From: Emiliania huxleyi CCMP1516
Lineage: Eukaryota; Haptophyta; Isochrysidales; Noelaerhabdaceae
DNA: 64,000 nt
NCBI RefSeq assembly: GCF_000372725.1
Contig: NW_005196830.1
Coordinates: forward strand, 86,605 to 150,604
Direction of reading: 5' to 3'
Within the stretch, counting starts at the first letter, position 1; every line of letters starts with the position of its first letter. The notes beneath the pieces were generated by a model that was not told the origin of the DNA, searched no databases, and saw only the letters and a list, made by a program, of their open reading frames with translations. This document shows positions 49,733 to 59,687 of this stretch, in pieces. The translations under genes and the position numbers were made by a program.

Positions 49733-52189
49733 ATGGCTGCTGCGGCCGCCCTTCCCTCTGTTCAGGCGCTCCAGGCTGAAATCGCCGCGCTGCGCGCCGA
49801 CCTGGTCAGCGTGAGCGACCAGCTCGCAGCGGCACAGGCGGCCGCCGTGGAGGGCCTCGCCGCGCAGGAGTCGTCCCGTCGCCCGGTGGTGATCTGCGTG
49901 GACCACGGCCTGTGCAACCGCCTTCGGGCTGTGCTGACGTACCGGCTGATGGCGCAGAACGACGGCCGCGAGCTGGTCGTCGTGTGGAAGGCCGACGCAG
50001 AGTGCAACGGCCACTTTCTCGACTGCTTCCAGCCGCTGCCGGGCGTGCGGTTCGTGCGCGAGGCGCCGTCCTGGGCGCCGACGCCGGACCTGGTCAACAA
50101 CGCGCACCCCGAGGTTGGCATCGCAGACGAGATTCAGGCGTACGAGTGCCTAGCGCCCACCGCCGCCATCGCCGCGGCCGTGTCCGCGCGCGTGGGGCGG
50201 CTGTCGCCCTTTGTGGCGGTGCACGTGCGGCGGACGGACCTGCCGGGGTATCATGGGCGCCGCCTGACGATTCACGATTAATGACTCATTTTGAGTGGTT
50301 GATGTCTGATCGCAGGTACATGGGCGCCGCGTTCGCCGCCCGCGGCCAAACGAGCGACGCCGCCTTCGACGCCTTTCTCGGGCGGCACGCGGCGCACAAC
50401 GTCCACGTCGCAACTTGCTGCGGTGCGACGCACCGCCGCTTCAGCTCCGTCTTCAGCCGGCGGGTGAGCGGCCTGCGGCCGCCCCAGTTTGCGGCTGGCT
50501 CGCTGCGGCAGACGGCGCTCTCCGACGCGGTGTGCGACCTCTTCACTTGTGCGGCGGCGGAGCACTTCCTGGGCTCGCACGCCTCTCGTCCGCTTCTCGG
50601 ACCCCCCCCCCTTTCCGTGACCCTTCCCGGAGCTGTCCAGGCTCGCACGGCTCCTCCTTTTCGGACGCGATCGGACTGCTGCGCTCGCACAACCGGCGCG
50701 AGCGCGCGGCGAGGGCTGCGGGCGGCGCGGCACTGAGGGCGGCGGAGAGCGCGGCGGCGAGCGCGGCGGCGAGCGCGGCAGAGAGCGCGGCAGAGAGCGG
50801 CGGCGGCGCCGCGCCTTGGGAAGCCTTTTACGTCAACCTCGACGCGCGAGATAGCCGAGATGTAGCCGAGGTACGGCCTTCTACGGCGAGGCGAACCTTC
50901 TCGGAACCTTCTCTGGGCCTTCTAGGCGCGCACCGACCGCCGCGAGCAGGTCGAGGCGACGCTGCGGCGAGGCGGGCTCGCAGCGACGCGAGTGTCTGCG
51001 CTGACGCCGGCCGACGAGGCGGTGCGCGGCTTGTCTCGCGGCGGAGCTTCGTCCACGAGCTGTCCCGAACGCCGTCTCGGGGCTCTCCCTTTCTCAGGTG
51101 CGGTCTGTGTCGCGGCGCAGTCCGGGCAGCGGCCTCGGCTTCCTCGCAAACGCGGCGTCGCACGAGTCCGTCTGGAGGTGCGACGCCGCTGCTCAGCCCG
51201 CCACGAGCATTCTCGGAACCTTCCATCCACCTTCCATGCACCTTCCTGGAGGCGCGTCGCCGCTCGGCCGCCGTCTGCACCCCTCTCGCTCGTGTTTGAG
51301 GACGACGTGCTGCTGCACCGTGATTGGCAAGCGATGCTGCGGCGCACGATCGCCGCAGCCGAGGTGGCCGGCGGCGGGGGTGGCCTGTTGTGCTTAGTTT
51401 TCCCACGATATCATGAATGAGTTGGTGACACGTAGGAGGCCGACGGAGAGGTCGACGTCGCCTTGCTCGACGGGCTTTTCATCTTCGGCGAGGCGAGCGC
51501 GGAGTTGGGCTGGCGCGGAGCTCCTAGATGAGGGGCCCCGACCCGGACCCACGACCCGGGTTCCGACGAGCTACCCCTCCCCCCCCCCCCCCCTCGAGCG
51601 GGCACTGTACCCCGCCGCATCCCGCCGCATCGATTGTATTCGCATCCCGTGTATGCACGCGGCGCTCTGAACACACCGCACGAGACCGCAGTCGCATCCT
51701 GGCTTCGGTGTACTCACGCATCTTGGTTACTCACACCGCAGGCTCGGACCGGCGGTGGAGGGGCCGCACCGCGCCGTCGGCGTCGCGATGTCGTCGGCGT
51801 ACGCGCTGTCAGCCGCGGCGGCGAGGTGGCTGCTGCAGCGGTGCGCGGAGCGTCCGGGCTCTGATCTCGGGTGATCTCGGGTGACCTCGGGTGATCTCGG
51901 GTGATCTCGGGTGATCTCGTGTGACCTCTGGTGATCTCGCAGGTACGCGGAGCGTCCTGGCTCGTCGACGGAGGCGTACCTGATGCAGCTGCAGGAGGAG
52001 CGGCACCGCTGCTGGATCCACACGCCGCGGCCCGCACTGCAGCGCTGGGACGAGGTCTCCTCCGTCAGCGCGGGCTCGCCCGCGTTGATGCGGCGCTGGT
52101 ACGAGGAGAACTACTTTGGGCGCTGGCCGAAGCGCTTGTATGAGGAGCCGTGCGAGCCGCAGGGCGATGCGGAAGACGCCTCGGCGTAG
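49733..52189 (+). CDS. Two-domain glycosyltransferase: fucosyltransferase-like plus GT25-like
   Basis: Exons read on the plus strand. The N-terminal domain has VVICVDHGLCNRLRAVLTYR and, further on, PFVAVHVRRTD, the H-x-RRTD motif of the O-fucosyltransferase/NodZ group; it ends AAEHFLGSHGSSFSDAIGLL once the introns at 50248-50315 and 50573-50640 are removed. An Ala/Glu-rich linker leads to WEAFYVNLDARTDRREQVEA, LRRGGLAATRVSALTPADEA and LSLVFEDDVLLHRDWQAM, matching GT25 (acidic EDD motif). Further exons (about 51436-51530, 51743-51840, 51943-52189) finish with LMQLQEERHRCWIHTPRPAL and end at 52189. Two fused GT domains are unusual. Introns start with the same bases as the next exon. It could be two adjacent genes if the linker hides an end. 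Confidence 0.7.
51862..51942. repeat. 10 bp minisatellite GTGATCTCGG in intron
   Basis: About eight units, flanked by the direct repeats GTGCGCGGAGCGTCCGGGCT (51841) and GTACGCGGAGCGTCCTGGCT (51943), which are exon sequence encoding YAERPGS. Confidence 0.85.
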
Positions 52190-52493
52190 CATTGACGGCG
52201 GCGCGTTGTCGTGGCTCCTCTGCTGCTCTCGGGGGCCGCTCCACCTGCACTGCGATCGTCCTCACATACGGTACAACGTCCGACGACCAACGCCACGCCA
52301 TGCCGCATCGCTGGTGCGCGGCCGCACACAAGCGGATATATTAATTTCAATTGGCGAGCGAGGATCGTCGACTTTTGGCCGGGGCGCGCCAAGGGACAGC
52401 TCGTGGATTCAGAGGAAGAGAAACAAGATGAAATGCCGACTGGATACACACGCGCGCCCATGTGCCTTCACGCGGCCTCGGCCCTGTATATTT
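52190..52493. other. Short intergenic space, convergent ends
   Basis: No gene or repeat seen between the glycosyltransferase stop and the psb28 stop. Confidence 0.4.
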
Positions 52494-53135
52494 TCAATCC
52501 ACGCCCGGCTCCCTGCTCCCGCTCCTCCCGCCGCCGACGTACGACAGGTCGTTGGCCTCGGCGTATCTCTCCATGAAGCGGATGAAACGCTGCCACTCCT
52601 GCGCCGAGGGGCGAGGGCCGTCGGGGCAAGGCGCGAGCCGGGTGGCGCCGCGCCGCAGGCAGAGCTGCCCGCAGGCGCGCCGCCGCCGGCTCGCTCCCCA
52701 CACACCCTGTGACTGCTGCACCTGCACGCTCTTGAGCACGAGGATCGCAACCACGCGGGCTGGCCGTCCACGCTCGAACTCGACATCCAGGTCGCGGGTG
52801 TGCAGCTCGCCCTCCTCGTCGCGCAGCCACAGCCCGGTGAGGAGCCCATTGTCCCAGACGTCATCGAGGCTGAGGACAGTCGCATTGTCAAACCGGAAGG
52901 TTGCCGTGCCGGTCGAGCCGTCACGCGAGCGGGTGAGCGCCACGTCTGGCACCGCCGCCTCGGGAGCGTCGTCCTTGCGGAATGCAAGTGTCGGGACGAC
53001 GGAGCAGGCTGCTTCGGGGGAAGCGTCCTGCCGAAAGAGAAGCGTCGGATGGCGGCAGCGGGCGCTGCTGGGCAGCTGCAAGGCGAAGAGGGACGGGAGG
53101 AGGGCGAGAACGGCACGCTCTCTTTGGATGGTCAT
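52494..53135 (-). CDS. psb28: Nucleus-encoded photosystem II assembly factor Psb28
   Basis: Psb28 binds the PSII assembly intermediate near cytochrome b559 in the thylakoid. Strong family motifs: VPDVALTRSRDGSTGTATFR, WLRDEEGELHTRDLDVEFER, and EWQRFIRFMERYAEANDLSY. The N-terminus MTIQRERAVLALLPSLFALQ is a signal peptide followed by an Arg-containing stretch, as for bipartite import into a secondary plastid. A 123 nt intron (52599-52721; GTGCAG donor, GCGCAG acceptor) splits LVLKSVQ from EWQRF; it is in frame and stop-free. The segment PTLLFRQDASPEAA is followed by a near copy, PTLAFRKDDAPEAA, before the conserved core, so a 40 bp duplication or a further small intron lies there. Confidence 0.9.
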   Translation of the reverse strand: MTIQRERAVLALLPSLFALQLPSSARCRHPTLLFRQDASPEAACSVVPTLAFRKDDAPEAAVPDVALTRSRDGSTGTATFRFDNATVLSLDDVWDNGLLTGLWLRDEEGELHTRDLDVEFERGRPARVVAILVLKSVQVQQSQGVWGASRRRRACGQLCLRRGATRLAPCPDGPRPSAQEWQRFIRFMERYAEANDLSYVGGGRSGSREPGVD

Positions 53136-54267
53136 GGCGCCACAAGCTTGGCGGTGACCGAAGACAACAAATTAGGGGCCTGCGTTGGAGGAGGCGCTCG
53201 ACCCTGGCGAGTACAGACCACACCTCACTGCTTTTCGCTGCACTCCTCGAGCCCCCGGCGAGGGCTTGTGCTGTGAATAGCAGGCGTGGCTGTACTCAAA
53301 AGAAAGAAAACAGGGAATCCAAGGGAGGTTTGTCAGTGTCGTGAGCTCATGGACAAGAATTTTATCTACAACAACTCCCACCTCGGTGGTCCTCGCACGA
53401 ACGACACTGGGTTCCAACTTTTTCCGGGGTATGGTATGGTAAGATCGGCGGCCCAAAGGGGTGGGGGTATGGTCCTGACACCGCCCAAGACTAGCCCTAC
53501 CATACCCCCAAGCAGGTCTGCCAGCAGGCGGGGGGTATGGTCTTGAGCTGGGTTGGCCGATTCTACCATACTGAGCATACTCCATACCATACCCCGCAAA
53601 AAGTTGGAACCCTGGGTACGGGACTGGCGCGCACTGGCACTAACACAGGTACACTACGGGAGCCGCCAAGCGACTCCGAGAAAGAAGAAAGATAAGAAAG
53701 AAGTACGTGGTGACCTCCTGTTGCATCAGCGTGCGCAGGCCAGCATGCTCCCTCGCCCGGTGCTGAGGCATGCTGGTGGGCGACTGGCGCCAGCTTCTCA
53801 GGGCTGTCCTCGGTGTTGGGCAGCATGTCGCAATACTCCTGTTGCGCTGACTGGCGCGCGGGGTGCGTCGTGCTGCGCGTGGAGCGAGAGGCTCGAGGCG
53901 GCGCGGCTGTCGGTCAACACCCTGCGGCAGCCCTGCGGCGCATGCGCGCCGTCAAGGCTGCTCGACAGGGCGGCTTGCATTGTGGCGAGCGAACGCGGTC
54001 GCCGTTACTCCAACTTTGGTCGGTTATAACCGGCGGAAGTTTGTTCCGGGGGGCGGGGGTACGGCGCTCGTGGCTCGAAAAAAAAGGCAAGCGAACGAGA
54101 GATACGTAACTTTTCTTTTTCCCCCTCCCACCCGGCGTCTGTATTGCAATACCCCAAGAGACTGCGCGGCTTCCCGAATGAATAAAATTGGTCGAGAGAG
54201 AAAGAAGAAAATCGCGGCCGAAATCGCACCAAAGGACGCGCGACACGCAAACAACAGCTGACACGCA
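53136..54267. other. Intergenic: dispersed repeat split by a MITE
   Basis: Holds the CTCGCAC/GGACTGGCGCGCACTGGCAC repeat (about 53385-53690), into which the MITE is inserted. The rest has no supported gene. TTTTTCCCCCTCCCACCC near 54115 is low complexity. Confidence 0.5.
53409..53611. mobile_element. MITE, 203 bp, with about 31 bp terminal inverted repeats
   Basis: Left end GGGTTCCAACTTTTTCCGGG then GTATGGTATGG; the right end is its reverse complement with one mismatch. Internal GGGGTATGGT/ACCATACCCC words repeat in both orientations. CTGGG is present on both sides. The surrounding sequence matches the dispersed repeat at 16018-16080 and 16106-16165, which shows the empty site. No coding capacity; a non-autonomous DNA transposon. 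Confidence 0.85.
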
Positions 54268-55465
54268 ATGCGTGTCCCGCTTCTGCTGGGCCTGCTCCAC
54301 CGAGCCGCGCCCGCATCGTTCGAGTATGAGACCATCGGCCTCCCGCGCTGCTCCATGGCTGGTCCCGCCGGTGCACTACCCCCCTGCACCCACGCGCTTC
54401 GCAAGCCTGGCGATGGTGGCAAGGCCATGGGCGGCGGGCTCGGAAGGAACGGCCACTGCGCAGATTGGGTGAGGCCAGGCTCGCTGGACGTGGCGCAGCT
54501 GGCGGAGAGCCTCGCACGGAATCTAAGCTGGGACGATGACGCCTTGCCGCTCGTGCAGGAGGCCATGGCCGCCGCTCGTGACGAGGATGGTGCGCACGCC
54601 GTCGCCCCGAACCGGTCGACAGCCTTTGCACCGCGGTCGACGGGCGGCAGCCTCACCCCCGGCGGTTCGTCGCGGGACTCGATGGAGTTCTTACGGCGCT
54701 CCCTCCGCTGGCTAGCAGCGCGCCAGCCCGGGCAGCCGATCCGCTCCGTGGAGACTGGGTTTGCTCTCGGCTACTCTGCGCTCGCGGTGGTGGGCGCGGC
54801 GTGCAATGCCGGCATCCATCTCAAGCACAGCGCGATGGACCCGTACCAGGGCGCGGCGTGGCGCGGCGTCGGGCAGAAGAGGCTGCAGTCCCTCGTGGGC
54901 ACGTGCGCCTCCGATGAGGTCAACTTCGAGCTCTTAGAGCTGCCAGCCTCGATTGGCCTCGCGCGGATGGTCGCTGGCGGCGAGTGAGGCCCCATTCGCC
55001 GGGGCCAACTTTCCCTCGACTGCAGCTTGAGGGGCCCGGCCTATTTGCAGGTGCGTTCAACTCGGGTACATGGATGACGGCCACAAGTTTGACGACAACA
55101 TGGTCGAGCTCGCGCTCATCAACTCGATGATGCCGGCCGGCGGCATCCTCGTGATTGACGACACGCTGATGCCGTCGGTCGCCGCGACCATCTCGTACAT
55201 CGAGGCGCGCGTCGTCGAGAGTGCGCGTTCCCCGCCCTCGATACCCTCATTTCGCGGTGCCGCACTCCAGGCGAACCTGCCCTACGAGCGCATCACCATC
55301 AACGAGCGTTTTGTCGCCTTTGTCAAGCATAGGAAGGACGTGCGCGCCTGGAATCACTACGGCCCGTTCGACGCCTCGTTCAACCGCTCGGACGGGGCGG
55401 GGCGGAAGCACATTGCATCGTCCCTTGGCGTGGCGCACAGGGGCTTGCGAGGCGCGGCGGTCTGA
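54268..55465 (+). CDS. Secreted methyltransferase-like protein (Methyltransf_24-type fold)
   Basis: ATG 54268 with a hydrophobic start (MRVPLLLGLLHRAAPASFEY). The SAM-binding region reads RSVETGFALGYSALAVVGAA, then HLKHSAMDPYQGAAWRGVGQ. A 68 nt intron (donor GTGAGG at about 54985, acceptor TTGCAG at 55050) joins LGYMDDGHKFDDNMVELALI (acidic D-DGH-FDD motif) and MPAGGILVIDDTLMPSVAAT. This order fits class I methyltransferases of the Methyltransf_24 group. The substrate is unknown. The C-terminus (HRKDVRAWNHYGPFDASFNR) is unremarkable and ends at 55465. Confidence 0.7.
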
Positions 55466-55970
55466 CCTCGGCGTTGCCTCGGCGGCCGGCACCTCGACGA
55501 TCTCTTCGTCTCTCTCTCTGAGGGTCTCTGGACTCTGCGCGTGGTCGCCGGCGGCGGAACGGCGGGGCCGCGGGGCGGCACGCCCCGACACGCGGCGCCA
55601 AGTTCAGCGTGTGACAGCCGATCACGTGCCCTGTGCATGTGCTCGCGCCCGCGGGTCGGTGTGTGTGTTACGCGCAACCTCTCTGCGCGCAACACACAGT
55701 TCAACCGTCACGTGAGAAGAGAAGAGAGAAACAATTTGCGAGACCAGCAAAAGAGCCGCGCGCCCAGAACGCTGTAGGAACTCTTCACGTAGAGCTGTGT
55801 ATGTGGTTGCCATCGTTTCGCCTCTGTGGCAGGGGGATGGGGCAAGCCGACCGGTGGCGGAGGCTGGAGCACGCCAGCGGAGTGGCCAGAGAAGGCGGCG
55901 GACCCTCAAAGCGGTCAACTGAGCAATCGCACCTTCCAGAGCGGCCTCTGCGCAACCGCGGCGGCGGACC
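55466..55970. other. Convergent intergenic space
   Basis: Between the methyltransferase-like stop and the UBA3 stop. No gene is supported; it has a CTCTCTCT patch at about 55510. Confidence 0.45.
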
Positions 55971-58388
55971 TCAGGAGAGCGCGAGGGAGGCGAACTTGAC
56001 GGCGACCTTGATGCAGGGCGAGGGCACGCTCGGGTCGGTGACGAGGAGGACGGAGCCGTCAGCGAAGAGCTGCGAGAGCGGCTTGTCGAGGTTGGGTCGG
56101 TACTCCGCCTCGAGCACGCCGCGCATGTACAGAGTCGGGTCGTCCTGCAGCGCGCCCGCCTCGCACCGCAGCGACGGCGTCTTGAGGCGGAGGCGAGGGT
56201 CCGCGGCGAGCTGCTCGAGCAGCTGGGTGAGGGTCGCCGAGCCCGCGATCTCGACCTGCGAGAGACAGCCGAGATATACCCGAGATATACCCGAGAGGTA
56301 GCCGAGAGGTAGCCGAGAGTTAGCCGAGATACAGCCGAGATACAGCCGAGATATAGCCGAGATATAGCCGAGCCTGCGATCTCGACCTGCATGCCCACGC
56401 CGCATACGAGATCGGCCGAGATGAGCCGAGAAGAGGCTGGCTGCAAGGTCGGCCGAGGTCGGCCGAGGTTGACCGAGGGTGGCCGAGGTTGGCCGAGGTC
56501 TCGACCTGCACGCCCGCGCCGCAGACGATGCACTCGGGGCTCCGCTCGTACCGGAAGGTTGGCGCGTAGACGCCCTGCCCGCCGATGTACATCAAGTTGT
56601 TGTTGACGTACGCCGCGCAATTGGTGAGCACCTGCGCGTGCACTCTCGGCTCCTCTCGGCACCTCTCGGCTCCTCTCGGCACCTCTCGGCAACTCTCGGC
56701 TCCTCTCGGCTCCTCTCGGCAACTCGGCAACTCTCGGCTCCTCTCGGCCCCTCTCGGCTCCTCTCGGCTCCTCTCGGCAACTCGGCTCCTCTCGGCTCCT
56801 CTCGGCCCCTCTCGGCTCCTCTCGGCTACTCTCGGGGACATCTCGGGGGACATCTCAGGGGCGTTGTCTCGGGCGAGCGCGCCTTGAAGACCTCATTGGC
56901 GCACGCGGCGGCGACGATGGCGTTGGTGGAGGCGATCGCGGGGATGATGTTCTTGATGACGCCCTGCGTGTGCATCAGCGTGACGCCCGGGATGTTGAAC
57001 TGCGCCGCGCGCTCCTGACAGCAAGGGGGAAAGGGGCGTGTTCAGGGAAGTGTGTGTGTGTGGGGGGGGGGTGCGGCGGTGCGGCGGTGGAGAGGCAGGG
57101 AGAGGGAGAGGCAGGGAGGCAGGGAGAGGGAGAGGGAGGGAGGGAGGGAGGGAGGGAGGGAGGGAGGGAGAGGGAGAGGGAGAGGGGGAGGGGGGGAGAG
57201 TGCATCTCGTGGTTCGCTCCTCGGCGCGCTGGAAGACCCACTGCTGGTAGGCGGGGTCGTCCTTGTCCTGCTTCTCGTCGCCAAACTGCTTTGGCGCCTC
57301 GATCAGGTGCGCGTACCTGCCACGCAGCCGCGGCCAGCGCGCGCTCAAAGGAGAGGGAGAGAGCTGTGAACGGCGGCTCGATCTGGTGGGAGGACAGGCT
57401 GGAGGAGGGGCACTGTACGGCGGAGGAGAAGAGGGAGGGGCGAGGAGGGGAGGAGGGGAGGAGGGGAGGAGGGGAGGGGCGCCCGCGCACAGGATGCAGT
57501 GCGCCGCGTTGCGAGGCGTCTCTGCGATCGTGCAGAGCGGCACGGCTTGCTGCGGCGGGAAGAGGTTGAGGGTGCACTCGAAGCAGCCAGACACGCACGG
57601 GTACATGACGCGCACGTGCCTGAGGGACGTGTCTCGGACACGTCGTGGACATGTCGCAGGGGGGGGGGGAGGGGATGCGCAAGCGCGTGCCCCGAGAAGC
57701 CCTCGGTGCCGCCGTCGACAAGGGGGATGACCGAGGTGAGGTCGGGCTTGCGCTGCCCCGTCTCCATGTCGACCTCGAAGGTCACCAGAGAGCACGCCAT
57801 CGCATTGAGCCACCGTCGAGCCTCGAGGGGGCGGGCCGTGGTGGGCGGGTTGCTTGCGGCGGGAGGGGAGAGAGTGATGGAGGGAGGGAGGGAGGAGTGC
57901 GGAGTGCACACCTCGATCGAGTCGAGCCCCATCACGATGACCTGGAACTGGCGGTACCAGTCGGCGGGCTTGTCTTGGATCGGACAGAAGTGCGCCTCCA
58001 CGGTGACGCCGGAGACGCGCTTCATGATGAACTCCGCGGCGACGGTCGATTTTGGCCGCCCGACGTCGGCCTTGCGGAAGAGGAACTGCCGGTTGAGGTT
58101 CGAGACGTCGATCGTGTCCATGTCGATGACGTCAATCTTGCCAAAGCCGGAGAGCGCGAGGTCCTTGAGGAGCTCGCAGCCCAGTCCGCCCGCGCCGACC
58201 ACGAGCACGCGCGCGTGCTGCTGCATGAACGAGAGGATCTCGGGCGACGGCTCAAAGGGCAGCGGCGGGTCAAAGATCGTGCCGTAGTTTCCGACGTTGG
58301 CCATCGGCCCCGTCCGGCTGAGCAGCTTCTGCAGGTCCGGGAAGGTGCCCGACTGGCCGTCGTGGGCTGATGTAGCGGGCGTCGACAT
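55971..58388 (-). CDS. UBA3: NEDD8-activating enzyme E1 catalytic subunit
   Basis: Activates the ubiquitin-like protein NEDD8 with partner NAE1, for cullin neddylation. Exon 1 (58388-57912) has the Rossmann loop [20 protein letters not shown] and [20 protein letters not shown]. Later exons give [11 protein letters not shown] and [16 protein letters not shown], then [20 protein letters not shown] (zinc CxxC and the catalytic Cys in [10 protein letters not shown]), [58 protein letters not shown] and ECIVCGAG (second zinc pair). The last exon (from 56255) holds the ubiquitin-fold domain ending [13 protein letters not shown]. Seven or more exons; several introns are GC-AG or start with the bases of the next exon, and three are minisatellite-filled. 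Confidence 0.92.
56256..56505. repeat. UBA3 intron with two minisatellite arrays around an internal junction copy
   Basis: Exon 6 ends GGCGTGCAG|GTCGAGAC and the next exon begins GTCGAGATCGCGGGCTCGGC. Inside the intron, at about 56366-56405, GGCATGCAGGTCGAGATCGC and AGGCTCGGC repeat both exon ends joined together. Array 1 (56406-56500) has GGCCGAGGT-type units and array 2 (56260-56365) has GATATAGCCGA-type 11-mers. Confidence 0.85.
56640..56860. repeat. 10 bp minisatellite CTCTCGGCTC in UBA3 intron
   Basis: About twenty units of CTCTCGGCTC with variants (CACCTCTCGG, AACTCTCGG, CCCTCTCGG) between the exons ending NEVFK and beginning [12 protein letters not shown]. Confidence 0.9.
57075..57200. 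repeat. Purine tract (GGGAGAGGGA / GGGA)n in UBA3 intron
   Basis: On the sense strand of UBA3 it is a pyrimidine tract, CTCTCCCTCTCCCTCCCTCC. Similar pyrimidine-on-sense tracts occur in the BtuF-like gene at 60223-60420. Confidence 0.85.
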
Positions 58389-59170
58389 GCTTTCGGGCGC
58401 CGCGCGAGAGGCGCGCGGAGCGGGAGAGCTGGAAAAAAGAATACTCGGGTTGTTTCATAACAAAGAAGGCTAAGCTCAAAAAGAATAACGCGTAACCCTG
58501 AGCGAAGCTGGGAATAGGACCGCCGCAAGCGGCGTGGCGTGGAGCGGTTGAGCATCCCTCCGGGGGCCCCTCTGCGCCGGGGAGGCGTTGTTGGAGGCTA
58601 GGACGCAAGCGTCCGTCGCCCTTTTCAAACTCGGGGCCCACTCCGCTACGCTCCGACCCGAATTTGGAGGGCCTAAAAGTTTAAGGTGTTGCTGCGCAAA
58701 AGGGGTCGGACACAGGGCACAGCTCATGCTAAGAGCTAGAAAAACTGGGAGTTACTTGTTAATGTTCCTTATTGCTCAGCGAGGCGTGGAAGAGCAGCGA
58801 GCCGCGACGCGAGCGATGTTTGCGGGGTCGCAGCGAGAGACGACGCGCACGAGGAGCTCCGGGTCGAGCAGGCGGGTGGGCGGCGGGCCGGCGGCGTGCT
58901 TGGCGAGGGAGCGGCGGCGGCGGGGGCTGACATCGCGAGAAAAGAAAAATACGCCGAGTTTTCTGAGACAGACGTTACACCAGCATGCGCGACCTCTTTG
59001 CGCTGCTCGCTCGCGGCTGCGGGAGACATGGCCGCGGATGCGGCTCGCACTCGCTTGGCGGGCCTCCGTCTCACAGCCGCCCGACGCGGCATGCCGTGAG
59101 CCTCGGGGCAAGGACGTTCTGAACGAAATATCTCAGATGCTGCAGTTACGTCGTTTCGCCGGCGTCGTGC
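58389..59170. other. Intergenic with RCC1 N-terminal fragment and shared insert
   Basis: GTTGTTTCATAAC and GAAGGCTAAGCTCAAAAA (58448-58484) match, inverted, the insertion near RCC1 copy 2. The RCC1 fragment is listed separately. Nothing else supported. Confidence 0.5.
58781..58933 (-). pseudogene. RCC1-family N-terminal fragment
   Basis: Begins ATGTCAGCCCCCGCC at 58933 behind the family block TTTTCTCGCG. Text equivalent to LLxxELLVRVVSRCDP and the codons for IARVAA follow, then it ends in CACGCCTCGCTGAGC. It has deletions against the intact copies and no RCC1 repeats. Confidence 0.75.
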
Positions 59171-59593
59171 TCAGCGTCCATGGGTCATGCCCGTGATGCA
59201 TCGGCCGTGACCTGTGCAATAAGGCACCATCCGTTTTTGCTGCTTCTTGCTCTGCCACGTGATGGGCACCTCGATGATGTTGGTTGCGCGGAACGGGAAT
59301 ATGGTGCCTTCGTCAAGGGAGCGCATCCAGTGGAGAGGCCCGTACGTATTCTCTGCGCGGCCCCAGAAGGTGCCGTGCTTGATCTTCACGATCTCAAAAT
59401 ACGGCGCGCCGCCATCGACATCCTTGCCGTCCTTGAGGCTCTGGACGTTGACTCGCACGACATCACCAACGCCAAGAACCTTCAGGACGCCCTTCCGCAG
59501 CGTCTCGCCGTGCCAGTCCTGCACGTCGCCTGTTCGCGTCGCGATGGCGTGCGTGTGCGTCGAAGCTGCGTTGCTCGAGACCTCGTTGCCCAT
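59171..59593 (-). CDS. Hypothetical 140 aa protein
   Basis: Single frame starting MGNEVSSNAASTHTHAIATR. The ordered core is VLKVLGVGDVVRVNVQSLKD, APYFEIVKIKHGTFWGRAEN, and GTIFPFRATNIIEVPITWQS, a beta-rich pattern. A good TATA box lies about 90 bp upstream. Family not recognised. Confidence 0.55.
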   Translation of the reverse strand: MGNEVSSNAASTHTHAIATRTGDVQDWHGETLRKGVLKVLGVGDVVRVNVQSLKDGKDVDGGAPYFEIVKIKHGTFWGRAENTYGPLHWMRSLDEGTIFPFRATNIIEVPITWQSKKQQKRMVPYCTGHGRCITGMTHGR

Positions 59594-59679
59594 CGTGCCT
59601 TGCGCGAGACACAGCGTCGGACACGTCCAGGCAGGGAGCTCGCAAAAAAGTCACCGGTCGCCTTGGTCGGAAGTCGCCC

Positions 59680-59687
59680 TATTTATA
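59680..59687 (-). promoter_or_regulatory. TATA box of the 59171-59593 gene
   Basis: On the minus strand GGTATAAATAGGGCG, about 90 bp before ATG 59593 in otherwise GC-rich DNA. It is in the 226 bp divergent promoter shared with the BtuF-like gene. Confidence 0.55.
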
